Below the pieces are notes generated by a model. The model made no database searches. It saw only the letters and a list, made by a program, of their open reading frames with translations, and was not told where the DNA came from. 35,629 bases of DNA from Desulfohalobiaceae bacterium (GTDB taxonomy: Bacteria; Desulfobacterota; Desulfovibrionia; Desulfovibrionales; Desulfothermaceae), in NCBI GenBank assembly GCA_027063985.1, contig JAMOQN010000202.1, positions 1 to 35,629 on the forward strand. Direction: 5' to 3'. The position numbers and the translations under genes were made by a program. Each line of letters begins with the position of its first letter. Within the stretch, counting starts at the first letter, position 1. Below, one piece after another: positions 1 to 7,429 of the stretch.

Positions 1-23
1 TTGTACAAGTTCCATAATATAAT

Positions 24-55
24 AAAAAAGGGCCAGGCATTTAGCCTGGCCCTTT
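24..55 (-). terminator. Intrinsic terminator of the porin gene
   Basis: A perfect 9-bp stem (GGGCCAGGC at 30-38, GCCTGGCCC at 44-52) with a 5-nt loop. It is extended by A-T pairs from 27-29 and 53-55. Read on the minus strand it is followed by a run of six T's (24-29). It lies about 30 nt beyond the porin stop codon, so it ends the porin transcript. Confidence 0.93.
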
Positions 56-56
56 A

Positions 57-67
57 GTGGCGTCAGG
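57..67. repeat. Distal arm of an 11-bp inverted repeat flanking the porin gene
   Basis: GTGGCGTCAGG at 57-67 is the exact reverse complement of CCTGACGCCAC at 1591-1601. This copy lies between the porin stop codon and its terminator hairpin, so it falls in the 3' UTR. The other copy falls in the 5' UTR. Confidence 0.7.
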
Positions 68-82
68 AATTATTAAATACAA

Positions 83-1552
83 TTAGAAGTCATAGGTAAA
101 ACCAAAGGTTACGAGATAAGCATCGTCATCTAGGTAATCTTTATTGTTATTCCATTTTTTCCATGTATCATCGTCCATATCTAAAGATGCATATCCAAGC
201 TCTAATACTGCAGCAAGGTTTTCATAGATTTTATATTTATTAGTGAGCATTACCTGGATAAATGAGTCTTCATCAGTTAACTGATAGGTAGTATACCCTT
301 GAGGTAAATAGTCTGGTCCATATTTTTTCACTAAATCACTATCATTCGTACCCTCACCATATTCAATGGCAAAGGTGGATTTAAGATTTTCAATGAAAGA
401 AATGTCTTTTAAGGCAAAACCAATCAACCAAAGTCCCTGGGGAGAATCTTGCACCAAGGAATAGTTATTGTCGTTAAATGGAAATGTAGTTGTTGATCCA
501 ACAGCAAATCCACCAGGTGTTCCCCATCCATCAGATGCAAGTACAGGAATAGTTTCACTGCCATCCCATGGATTATCATCATCTCCAGACATATAGAAGC
601 CATAAATAGATGGAGTCATATTGTCCATTTTGTAGTCTATGGAAAGGTCCACATACCAGCCCTCTCTATCACCAATATCATCACGGGTCTTTCCCAGATA
701 GGTTAATTCTGCATCACTATCGAGATTTCCATAAATAATATTACCCTTTACAACTATAGGCTGGAACATGGATATTTCATAAGCCATACCAGCATACCAG
801 AGGTCTGCAGAATCATTTTTTAAGCGAGCTCCTGGTATATTACCATCAAAATAAGCTTGTAGTCCTCCTGAATGCACATACACCTCACCACCATCTGGAA
901 GGGCCTTCTTCTCTATAGATACATAGGCTAGATAAGGTGTAATCTTTGTACCTTCCAATTTTACAGGCACTGACAAGAAAAATGCATCTATTGCTTGCTC
1001 ACTTTCACGGCCAATACCAGCCTTTTTTCCATCCTTATAATTCAACCAAGGTCTTGCCCATCCTAGGGTTATGCCAAACATATCATTTATTGGAGCAGTT
1101 ACAATTGCACCAGTGATATCGCCATTAAATACTGGGCTAACACCAAATGTTCCAGGAAGGGACATGCCCTGGGCACCAATTTTAAAGGTGATATCAGTAT
1201 TGGGCCATTTAAATGCAAGCATTGCCCTTTTTAATTCGGTATTAGTAGCAGTATCCATTCCAGCGCTTCCCTTACCATATCTAATACGATCGTCTCCATT
1301 ACCCCAAGTGGTGTCAAATTCAAGGGCCAATGTTGCCTTTAAATTCTCATTGGCAATAAAATCAAAATAAGGTCTCAGTCTTTGGGCTGCGGTAAATTCA
1401 CTGCCATCATTATCGTCATCAAAATTATAGTTTGTAACATGAGACACATAAGCCCTAAAATAACCATAAGTCTTAAGCTCTGTAGCAGATGCACACATGG
1501 CATAAGATAGGACAAATGCCCCTGCCAGAACTGCTAAAAGTAACTTCTTCAT
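83..1552 (-). CDS. Desulfovibrio-type outer membrane porin
   Basis: A 489-residue outer-membrane protein. It begins with a typical Sec signal peptide (basic MKK, a hydrophobic stretch to about residue 20, then a Cys-Ala-Ser-Ala-Thr cleavage region). The mature part is rich in alternating polar/aromatic strands and Asp/Asn-rich loops. It ends in Tyr-Asp-Phe with a C-terminal Phe, the usual BAM signal of beta-barrels. It resembles the homotrimeric porin family abundant in Desulfovibrio, which forms diffusion channels for small solutes; the solute is unknown. The start is fixed by a strong AGAAGGAGGAAG ribosome site just upstream. The gene stands alone, with its own promoter and terminator, and is divergent from the AsmA-like gene. 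Confidence 0.9.
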   Translation of the reverse strand: MKKLLLAVLAGAFVLSYAMCASATELKTYGYFRAYVSHVTNYNFDDDNDGSEFTAAQRLRPYFDFIANENLKATLALEFDTTWGNGDDRIRYGKGSAGMDTATNTELKRAMLAFKWPNTDITFKIGAQGMSLPGTFGVSPVFNGDITGAIVTAPINDMFGITLGWARPWLNYKDGKKAGIGRESEQAIDAFFLSVPVKLEGTKITPYLAYVSIEKKALPDGGEVYVHSGGLQAYFDGNIPGARLKNDSADLWYAGMAYEISMFQPIVVKGNIIYGNLDSDAELTYLGKTRDDIGDREGWYVDLSIDYKMDNMTPSIYGFYMSGDDDNPWDGSETIPVLASDGWGTPGGFAVGSTTTFPFNDNNYSLVQDSPQGLWLIGFALKDISFIENLKSTFAIEYGEGTNDSDLVKKYGPDYLPQGYTTYQLTDEDSFIQVMLTNKYKIYENLAAVLELGYASLDMDDDTWKKWNNNKDYLDDDAYLVTFGFTYDF

Positions 1553-1590
1553 ACCAAACTTCCTCCTTCTGCCTTTTTTTGTTAAACAAA

Positions 1591-1601
1591 CCTGACGCCA
1601 C
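1591..1601. repeat. Proximal arm of an 11-bp inverted repeat flanking the porin gene
   Basis: CCTGACGCCAC lies in the porin 5' UTR, near the predicted transcription start. It is the exact reverse complement of 57-67, beyond the stop codon. In the mRNA the two copies could pair. Confidence 0.7.
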
Positions 1602-1613
1602 CAACGACCAAAA

Positions 1614-1641
1614 AATATAAACAGGTTCTAAATAAAATCAA
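1614..1641 (-). promoter_or_regulatory. Probable sigma70 promoter of the porin gene
   Basis: On the minus strand TTGATT (1641-1636) and TATATT (1619-1614) are separated by 16 nt. The start point would fall near 1607, giving a leader of about 55 nt ending in a strong ribosome site. The call rests on motif match and position only. Confidence 0.45.
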
Positions 1642-1691
1642 GCAAAATTTTGCAGAAAGTAAAAATTTTTTTACTGTAAAATTTTTTTTAC
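1642..1691. promoter_or_regulatory. Palindrome plus two tandem A/T palindromes upstream of the porin promoter
   Basis: GCAAAATTTTGC (1642-1653) is a perfect 12-bp palindrome touching the -35 box. It is followed by GTAAAAATTTTTTTAC (1659-1674) and GTAAAATTTTTTTTAC (1676-1691), two near-identical 16-mers with one base between them. Each is an A-tract joined to a T-tract between GTA and TAC ends. They could be regulator sites, a curved-DNA or UP-type element, or simply AT-rich sequence. Confidence 0.4.
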
Positions 1692-1797
1692 TCAAAATTC
1701 CTATTAATTTTAAATATTATATCTGATATAGACAAAGAAAATAATTTGTAGCATCCTTAGACATATCAAGGGTTAAATAAACTCCAAAGGTGAATTT

Positions 1798-4700
1798 ATG
1801 ATGACAAAAAAGAAAATTTTTCAGGCTATATTCTTCTCTCTTTTGTCAATTTTCATCTTTTATTTATCTTTGAGCGTTACCCTAAATAACTTCTTACCCA
1901 CACTCACGTCAAAAATAAATAAGATCCAAAAAAATCTTATTTCATACGACAAAGTGGACTTAGAGCTATTTCCATATCCTGGGATTAAAATATCCAATTT
2001 AAAAATAAAAATTGAAAAAACAATAAAACTTAAATTTAAGAGAACTGATATTTTTGTGAACTTCGTAGGTCTCCCCTCCCATAAATTTCTTGGCATAAAA
2101 GCGAGTTTTGGAACTATTTTTCTCTATAATCTGGATCTTACCCAAAGAAAACAAAACAAATCCTTTTCTATCCCCAAAATTCCAGTGGAATTTATAGAGC
2201 TGTCAAATATCTCTGCAAACACCAAGCTAAACGAACTGGACCTTAAGCTGAACAAAGTTTATACCTTTATTTCCCTGAAAAAAGATAAAATTAGCCTAAA
2301 ATGCAGAGGTAAATCAAATCTAACAAAAAATTTCAATATTGAGGGACAACTAACTAAAGATCAAAAAGGAATAAGTGCCAAGCTCCACCAGCTTGACTTA
2401 AATAAGTTATTTAAAATACTCCCCCAAAATTATTCATATTTTAAAGACATCTCTGGGCTAATTAATACAGACATTAGGCTTGAGATAAAAGACAAACAAA
2501 TAACAGCAAAAATTAACACAACTTCAAGGGAACTGCATCTAGGCAATAAAATTGAGAAACTGGAATTAAAACTAGCAGCCCTAATAGATAACAAGACACA
2601 CCTAAGCAAAATCATTATAAAAAACTTCCACACCAAATATCCATATATAAATATTGCAGGAAAAATAGAAAGCTCTCCAAATAAAACAAATGTTAAAATA
2701 ACAGGCCAGAAAATAAATATCTCCAATTTGATAGAATTTTACAAAAAATTTCCTTTAAAAAACCCTATTTTAGACACTGTGTTTTCAATTGCCAAAGGTG
2801 GGATCTTGTATAACAGCTCCTTTGATCTGGAAAAAATAAATCATAAGAGTACCTGGAGTCTTGGAGGAGAATGTGCAGATACAGATGTCTTGATACCCTA
2901 TTTTAAACTTCCGCTAAAAAAAGTCTCTGCAAAAATAAATATCAAAAACAACGTTCTTATGTGTAGAGAAATAAAAGGATTTTATAGAAATTCAAAGATT
3001 CAAAATGGATATTTAGACCTTGGTTTAAATAAAGATTTAACTCCTTTTGTTATTAATACGCACATTTATTTTGATTTAAAGGACCTAAATCCACTTTTAA
3101 ATATACTCCAGGTATCTGATAAAATTACCAATGAACTAGAAAAATTAAATATCAATTCTGGCAATTGCACAGGAATTTTTACCTTAAACAAAAATTCAAA
3201 CAAATACTTATGGAAGGTAATTACCAAAAAAATTAATATGAATGCAAAAGTAAAAAATACCCCTCTAAAGCTTAATGCTGATCTTTTTTCCATTACAAAT
3301 GGCAATATTTATGTAAAAAATGCAAATATAAATCTGAAAAGGTCTAGATTAAAAAATGTAGTTTTAAGTACAGATTTCAATTCAAAGGATATAAAATTGC
3401 TATTAAATAATTCAAAAATAGATATAAAAGAAATAAAAGATGTCTTTAACAATTTTTTTCCATTAAATAATAGACTTAACATAATAGGGAGTCTGTTTTT
3501 AAACAAATTAAAAGTCCACTACAATTACCATCAAAAGAAACTAGAAGACTATCTATTCCTTGGATCAATATCTTATTTAAGAATAAAGGAGTTAAATTTA
3601 AAAAACAAGCTACCCAAAAAAATTAATGTCTCAGTATCAGGTGGCAATTTTTCTATATTACCACAAAATTTAAAGTTAACATCCGTTACAATTAACACCC
3701 TAAAATCAAAAATAAAATTAAATTATCTGAAATTAATGGGTAACGTAGAAAGTCCTAAGTCAGTAAAAATGGAATTTTCAGGAGACATATCTAAGGAAGC
3801 TCAAGAAATCTTAAAAAAAATTAACCCCTATATGAAATTCATAAAAACAAATAAAAGCCTTCACTTAAGGCAAATGAAATTTAATATGACCAGCCAGGAT
3901 ATAAAGGTCAATGGAGATATGATATTAAACGGGATTTTTACTAACTTACAGGTAGAAAAAAATCCTCAAAAATTTTCTTCTGAGCTTAGTTTAAGCTACA
4001 ATGCTACAAAATGTAGCATTCAATTTAACAAACAAAAAGAAAAAATCTTTATTAATTTCAAAGGAAAATTAACACACAATGCAGTAGATAGACTACTTGT
4101 AAAAAATCCTTATTTAAAAGATAAAATCGCTGGTAATTTTAGTTTAAATTTTTCTTTAAATCCATTTTACATTATAAATTCCAATGGGTTCATAAATATA
4201 AATTCCATGACCATTGCTCCTGATTTAGGGTTATCAATAAACCAACTCAGTGCGAACTCCAACAACAATGTGATTTTAATTAAAAAATCTTTAATTTATT
4301 TATTTAAGGACAAGATAAATTTATACGGGAAGATACATTTAATAAAGGGACGCAATAACATAAATATAAGACTAAAATCCCATACATTACATCTTGATCC
4401 TTTAATTAATAAATTTAGCAAAAAACATTCTACTAACTCAAATGTAAAATTAACAGGAACTGTTTACTTTAATATTAAAAACACTTTTTATAAAAAGCGT
4501 GTTATCAGAGATATAGATGGAAAAATACTAATTAACAATGGTTTTAAAGAATTAAGGATATACAAAGGTTTTTTGTGTGCATTACCAATAAAAGCTGTTT
4601 TAAAAAATGATAAAAAGACAAAAAAACTAGATGTAAAGATATCCTCACCAAATTTTCCCATACAAGATACGTTACAATGCCTTGTATCTAGCCAAAAGAA

Positions 4701-5289
4701 ATCGATTACTGGAACATCAAAAATAAAGATAACTCTCCATGCAGATCTAAATGATAATCCTATTAAAACCCTTAATGGAGATTTTTTCTTTGAATCAAAA
4801 GATGGTAAGATCTTTAAACTCACATTAATATCCCAGATCCTGAGTATCATAAATTCAACAGAAATATTTTTTGGCAAAATTCCAGACCTGGGAAAAGTGG
4901 GTTTTAAATATACAGACCTCCAGGCAATAGGTATCATTAAACACGGATGCCTGATATTAAAAAAATCCTACCTAAACGCTACCAATATGGAGCTTGCCTT
5001 TCATGGAAACATTGATTTAAATACAAAAAAAGTAGATTTAATAGTCCTATTTTCCCCTTTAAAGACAGTTGATCGGCTCGTGAAAAAGATTCCTATTCTG
5101 CGAAATATAACTGGCGGAAATTTGGTAGTAATTCCCTTTCAGGCCAAGGGCACAATTGACAATCCAATAATAATTCCCTTATCTCCCAAGGCAGTTGGGT
5201 CTGAGGTCGTAAAAATCTTAAAAAACACCATAAAATTGCCATTTACCATATTTCAGCCAATTCGACCTCATAAAATAAATGAAAAATAA
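1798..5289 (+). CDS. AsmA-like envelope protein
   Basis: A very large protein (1163 residues) with one N-terminal membrane segment (about residues 8-30) and a long periplasmic region of repeated beta-strand-rich, Lys/Asn-rich sequence. The last 150 residues resemble the AsmA-like C-terminal region (an amphipathic element, then a hydrophobic VDLIVLFSPL-type strand and a TGGNLVVIPFQAKGTIDNP-like end). Members of the AsmA/YhdP/TamB superfamily are thought to bridge inner and outer membranes and carry phospholipids. That role is inferred, not shown here. AAAGGTG at 1786-1792 fits the first of two adjacent ATG codons. It is divergent from the porin and is followed 9 nt later by ttuA, which probably shares its transcript. 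Confidence 0.82.
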   Translation: MMTKKKIFQAIFFSLLSIFIFYLSLSVTLNNFLPTLTSKINKIQKNLISYDKVDLELFPYPGIKISNLKIKIEKTIKLKFKRTDIFVNFVGLPSHKFLGIKASFGTIFLYNLDLTQRKQNKSFSIPKIPVEFIELSNISANTKLNELDLKLNKVYTFISLKKDKISLKCRGKSNLTKNFNIEGQLTKDQKGISAKLHQLDLNKLFKILPQNYSYFKDISGLINTDIRLEIKDKQITAKINTTSRELHLGNKIEKLELKLAALIDNKTHLSKIIIKNFHTKYPYINIAGKIESSPNKTNVKITGQKINISNLIEFYKKFPLKNPILDTVFSIAKGGILYNSSFDLEKINHKSTWSLGGECADTDVLIPYFKLPLKKVSAKINIKNNVLMCREIKGFYRNSKIQNGYLDLGLNKDLTPFVINTHIYFDLKDLNPLLNILQVSDKITNELEKLNINSGNCTGIFTLNKNSNKYLWKVITKKINMNAKVKNTPLKLNADLFSITNGNIYVKNANINLKRSRLKNVVLSTDFNSKDIKLLLNNSKIDIKEIKDVFNNFFPLNNRLNIIGSLFLNKLKVHYNYHQKKLEDYLFLGSISYLRIKELNLKNKLPKKINVSVSGGNFSILPQNLKLTSVTINTLKSKIKLNYLKLMGNVESPKSVKMEFSGDISKEAQEILKKINPYMKFIKTNKSLHLRQMKFNMTSQDIKVNGDMILNGIFTNLQVEKNPQKFSSELSLSYNATKCSIQFNKQKEKIFINFKGKLTHNAVDRLLVKNPYLKDKIAGNFSLNFSLNPFYIINSNGFININSMTIAPDLGLSINQLSANSNNNVILIKKSLIYLFKDKINLYGKIHLIKGRNNINIRLKSHTLHLDPLINKFSKKHSTNSNVKLTGTVYFNIKNTFYKKRVIRDIDGKILINNGFKELRIYKGFLCALPIKAVLKNDKKTKKLDVKISSPNFPIQDTLQCLVSSQKKSITGTSKIKITLHADLNDNPIKTLNGDFFFESKDGKIFKLTLISQILSIINSTEIFFGKIPDLGKVGFKYTDLQAIGIIKHGCLILKKSYLNATNMELAFHGNIDLNTKKVDLIVLFSPLKTVDRLVKKIPILRNITGGNLVVIPFQAKGTIDNPIIIPLSPKAVGSEVVKILKNTIKLPFTIFQPIRPHKINEK

Positions 5290-5298
5290 GGAACTTTT

Positions 5299-6216
5299 AT
5301 GGAAAAAAATTTTCATTCTCTTCCAAAAAACGCCAAATGTACAAGATGTAAAAAACAGGCTATCTTGAGGCTTCCATCCCATAATGCCAAATTTTGTAGA
5401 GAATGTTTTATCCATTTTTTTGAAACTGCAGTTATAAGGGCAATGAAAAAAATAAAAGTCCCCAAAGATACTCCAATTATGGTGGCTGTGTCTGGAGGAA
5501 AGGATTCCTTGGTCCTTTGGGATATTTTAAATCGACTTGGATACAAGACTAAGGGCATACACATAGACCTTGGAATAGATGAGTTTTCACAAAAGTCCAT
5601 TGAGGCCATTGAGAAATTTGCTAAACAGAGGAACCTGGAGTGGATTAAATATGATTTAAAAGATTTTGTTGGTCATAGCATGGTTGAAATACACAAAAAA
5701 ATTAGAAGAAAAATATGCTCTTTTTGTGGCAAATTAAAAAGACAACTTCTAGATATAGCAACTGTAGCAGAAGGTTTTAAGGTAGTGGCCACAGGCCACA
5801 ACTTAGACGATGAAGCTGGCCGTCTTCTGGGAAATTTACTTGGAAAACGTCTTCAATATGTAAAAAAAACATACCCATATTTACCTTCGCCCCACCCCAA
5901 AATACCAGCCAAGATAAAACCATTATATCGACTGGAAATAAAAGAGATCTTGATTTATGCAGAACTAAACTCAATACAACCTGTTGAGATTGACTGCCCC
6001 CTGTCTAAAGGGGCAACTTCAAGAAAATTTAAAATGGCACTTGATCTTCTAGAAGACCAAATGCCAGGCATAAAGAGGAATTTTCTATTTAGTTATATTG
6101 AAGACAACAAGCCAATAGATACGTTTGAAAATTACAATGAATGCAAAATTTGCGGCTACCCCACATACTTAGAGTTATGCAATCTATGTAACATTAAAAA
6201 ACAACTTAGCTCATGA
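5299..6216 (+). CDS. ttuA: TtuA/Ncs6-type tRNA 2-thiolation enzyme
   Basis: A 305-residue PP-loop ATPase. It has an N-terminal zinc finger (Cys14, 17, 33, 36), the SGGKDS PP-loop at 65-70, Cys140 and Cys143 of a CxxC pair, GHNLDDEA at 166-173, Cys233 and a C-terminal zinc finger (Cys282, 285, 294, 297). In TtuA, three cysteines equivalent to 140, 143 and 233 hold a [4Fe-4S] cluster that passes sulfur to 5-methyluridine 54 in the tRNA T-loop, a modification that stabilises tRNA in thermophiles. Related proteins (TtcA, Ncs6) thiolate other tRNA positions, so the exact target is inferred from the double zinc-finger layout. It overlaps dciA by 4 nt (ATGA), which suggests translational coupling. 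Confidence 0.8.
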   Translation: MEKNFHSLPKNAKCTRCKKQAILRLPSHNAKFCRECFIHFFETAVIRAMKKIKVPKDTPIMVAVSGGKDSLVLWDILNRLGYKTKGIHIDLGIDEFSQKSIEAIEKFAKQRNLEWIKYDLKDFVGHSMVEIHKKIRRKICSFCGKLKRQLLDIATVAEGFKVVATGHNLDDEAGRLLGNLLGKRLQYVKKTYPYLPSPHPKIPAKIKPLYRLEIKEILIYAELNSIQPVEIDCPLSKGATSRKFKMALDLLEDQMPGIKRNFLFSYIEDNKPIDTFENYNECKICGYPTYLELCNLCNIKKQLSS

Positions 6217-6689
6217 AACAGGCATCTGAGATTATCTTGGATATAATTGATAAAAAAGGAGGAAGAGAAAAATTTGCCCTAATTCGCCTCTGGAAGAATT
6301 GGGAAAAGGTCTTGGGTAAAGACTTGGCACAACTTGCAAGGCCTATTGGAACCAAAGGAAAAACAGTGATAATAGGGGTAGAAGACAGCATACTTATGCA
6401 AGAACTTACCTTTTATTCTCCAGATATTTTAAAAAAAATTAATCAATTTCTAGGAAACGAATTATTTGACAAAATCACATATAAATTGTTAGAAGACAAA
6501 GCTCCTCTTGACTCTATTGTTTTAGAGAAAAAAGAAAAACAGGGGAAAGATAAGATCAAAATTCCAGATATTGTTGGATATTTAAGGGAAAGTATTTCCC
6601 CAAAAAGTCCAGTATATAAGGCCTATATAAAATATTTAGAATGCATTGAGAAAATAAAAAACCTTAAGGAGGAGTCCCATAATGAGTGA
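6213..6689 (+). CDS. dciA: DciA-like (DUF721) replicative helicase loader
   Basis: A 158-residue protein whose first 95 residues match the DUF721 pattern: an amphipathic start, LWKNWEKVLG with the typical Trp-x-x-Val-x-Gly, the 'LAQLARPIG' segment, a hydrophobic strand, and QELTFYSPDILKKINQFLG. DciA-type proteins load DnaB helicase in bacteria that lack DnaC or DnaI. The C-terminal part is charged and variable. The start overlaps the stop of ttuA in ATGA. The 3' end overlaps the next gene by 8 nt and carries that gene's ribosome site. Confidence 0.8.
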   Translation: MKQASEIILDIIDKKGGREKFALIRLWKNWEKVLGKDLAQLARPIGTKGKTVIIGVEDSILMQELTFYSPDILKKINQFLGNELFDKITYKLLEDKAPLDSIVLEKKEKQGKDKIKIPDIVGYLRESISPKSPVYKAYIKYLECIEKIKNLKEESHNE

Positions 6690-7029
6690 GGAAATTACCC
6701 TGGAGTCCTTGGAACTAAAAAAGCCATTGGAAAAAATGACTGCAAAAGAGCTCAGGCAGCTTGCAATGGAAAAGATTCCCCAAATTGTTGGGGCATCAGG
6801 TATGCAAAAAGAAGAACTATTGTCAAAGATCAAAGAAGTACTTGGCATTGAAGAACAAGGAGCTGTTTCTCCATACAAAGAACAAATTTCAGAGTTAAAA
6901 AGAGAAATAAAAAGACTCAGACAGGCAAAATTAGAAATACCAAGAAAAAACAGAAAGGAAAGAGACAAGATTAGAAAACAAATTAAGAAACTTAGAAGAA
7001 AAACTAGAATTTTAGCCAGTGCCAGTTAA
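6682..7029 (+). CDS. Small protein with Rho N-terminal-like (SAP-type) domain
   Basis: A 115-residue protein. Residues about 17-56 (AKELRQLAMEKIPQI, then GMQKEELLSKIKEVLG) resemble the helix-turn-helix Rho_N/SAP fold that binds nucleic acid. The rest is a highly basic helix rich in Arg-Lys (about residues 68-110), probably a coiled coil or RNA-binding tail. Its function is unknown, and it is not the Rho factor because the ATPase domain is absent. The start is decided by AAGGAGG at 6666-6672. It closes the asmA-like/ttuA/dciA operon just before the tRNA genes, a context that suggests an RNA-linked role (inference). Confidence 0.72.
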   Translation: MSEEITLESLELKKPLEKMTAKELRQLAMEKIPQIVGASGMQKEELLSKIKEVLGIEEQGAVSPYKEQISELKREIKRLRQAKLEIPRKNRKERDKIRKQIKKLRRKTRILASAS

Positions 7030-7036
7030 AAAATAC

Positions 7037-7065
7037 TTGACAGGTGAAATAAAAATCTATATGTT
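7037..7065 (+). promoter_or_regulatory. Promoter of the tRNA-Gln/tRNA-Glu unit
   Basis: A consensus TTGACA (7037-7042) is followed after 17 nt by TATGTT (7060-7065). The predicted start is about 10 nt ahead of the first tRNA. It sits just beyond the stop codon of the Rho-N protein, so the tRNAs can be transcribed on their own. Confidence 0.7.
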
Positions 7066-7080
7066 CTCTTTCTCGTTGAT

Positions 7081-7151
7081 TGGGGGATCGTCTAGTGGCA
7101 GGACGCTGGGTTCTGGCCCCAGTAGCCGGGGTTCGAATCCCTGTCCCCCAG
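7081..7151 (+). tRNA. tRNA-Gln (anticodon CUG)
   Basis: The acceptor stem pairs TGGGGGA (7081-7087) with TCCCCCA (7144-7150), beginning with the U1-A72 pair typical of bacterial tRNA-Gln. The anticodon arm is CTGGG-TTCTGGC-CCCAG, giving anticodon CTG. The T-arm is CGGGG-TTCGAAT-CCCTG. No CCA is encoded. A CUG isoacceptor implies that a UUG isoacceptor is encoded elsewhere. Confidence 0.95.
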
Positions 7152-7167
7152 TTAAGTTCTCAAAAAA

Positions 7168-7242
7168 GTCCCCATCGTCTAGCTCGGTCTAGGACACCGG
7201 CCTTTCACGCCGGCGACAGGGGTTCAAATCCCCTTGGGGACG
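7168..7242 (+). tRNA. tRNA-Glu (anticodon UUC)
   Basis: The acceptor stem is GTCCCCA (7168-7174) with TGGGGAC (7235-7241) and discriminator G7242. The anticodon arm is CCGGC-CTTTCAC-GCCGG with anticodon TTC. The T-loop is TTCAAAT. No CCA is encoded. Besides translation, glutamyl-tRNA is the substrate of HemA, whose gene converges on this locus about 190 nt away. Confidence 0.96.
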
Positions 7243-7299
7243 TTAAAGAAAATCAGGACGCTAGAAAGAACCTACATTAATATTCACCCTGGTTGGCAG

Positions 7300-7325
7300 T
7301 CCTGACCGTAAATCCTGACCGTAAA
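7300..7325 (+). repeat. 13-bp tandem direct repeat between tRNA-Glu and terminator
   Basis: TCCTGACCGTAAA occurs twice with no spacer (7300-7312 and 7313-7325). A 7-bp inverted match to its first bases lies at 7253-7259 (TCAGGAC) opposite GTCCTGA at 7299-7305. It lies in the tRNA 3' trailer. Confidence 0.8.
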
Positions 7326-7329
7326 TTTT

Positions 7330-7366
7330 AAAAAGCCTCTATTTTATTAGAGGCTTTTTTATTTTT
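7330..7366. terminator. Bidirectional terminator between tRNA-Glu and hemA
   Basis: AAAAAGCCTCT (7330-7340) pairs with AGAGGCTTTTT (7349-7359) around an 8-nt loop. On the plus strand it is followed by TTTTTTATTTTTT, and on the minus strand by five T's. It can therefore end both the tRNA transcript and the convergent hemA operon. Confidence 0.9.
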
Positions 7367-7429
7367 TGAGTCAAAAAACAATAAATAAACATCAGACTAC
7401 TCAATCTCACTCATACTTTTACTTTGGAG

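Noticed and set aside
1071-1370. 99-codon frame antisense to the porin gene
   Set aside because: A shadow of the porin reading frame, with no start signal and no family resemblance.
4488-4937. 149-codon frame antisense to the AsmA-like gene
   Set aside because: It is antisense to a continuous protein with clear C-terminal domain features; low-complexity translation.
1798-5289. TamB
   Set aside because: The C-terminal region resembles the AsmA-like domain rather than the TamB DUF490 region, and no TamA gene is adjacent.
7080-7280. Open frame of 66 codons across both tRNA genes
   Set aside because: It coincides with two well-formed tRNAs and has no ribosome site or recognisable protein.
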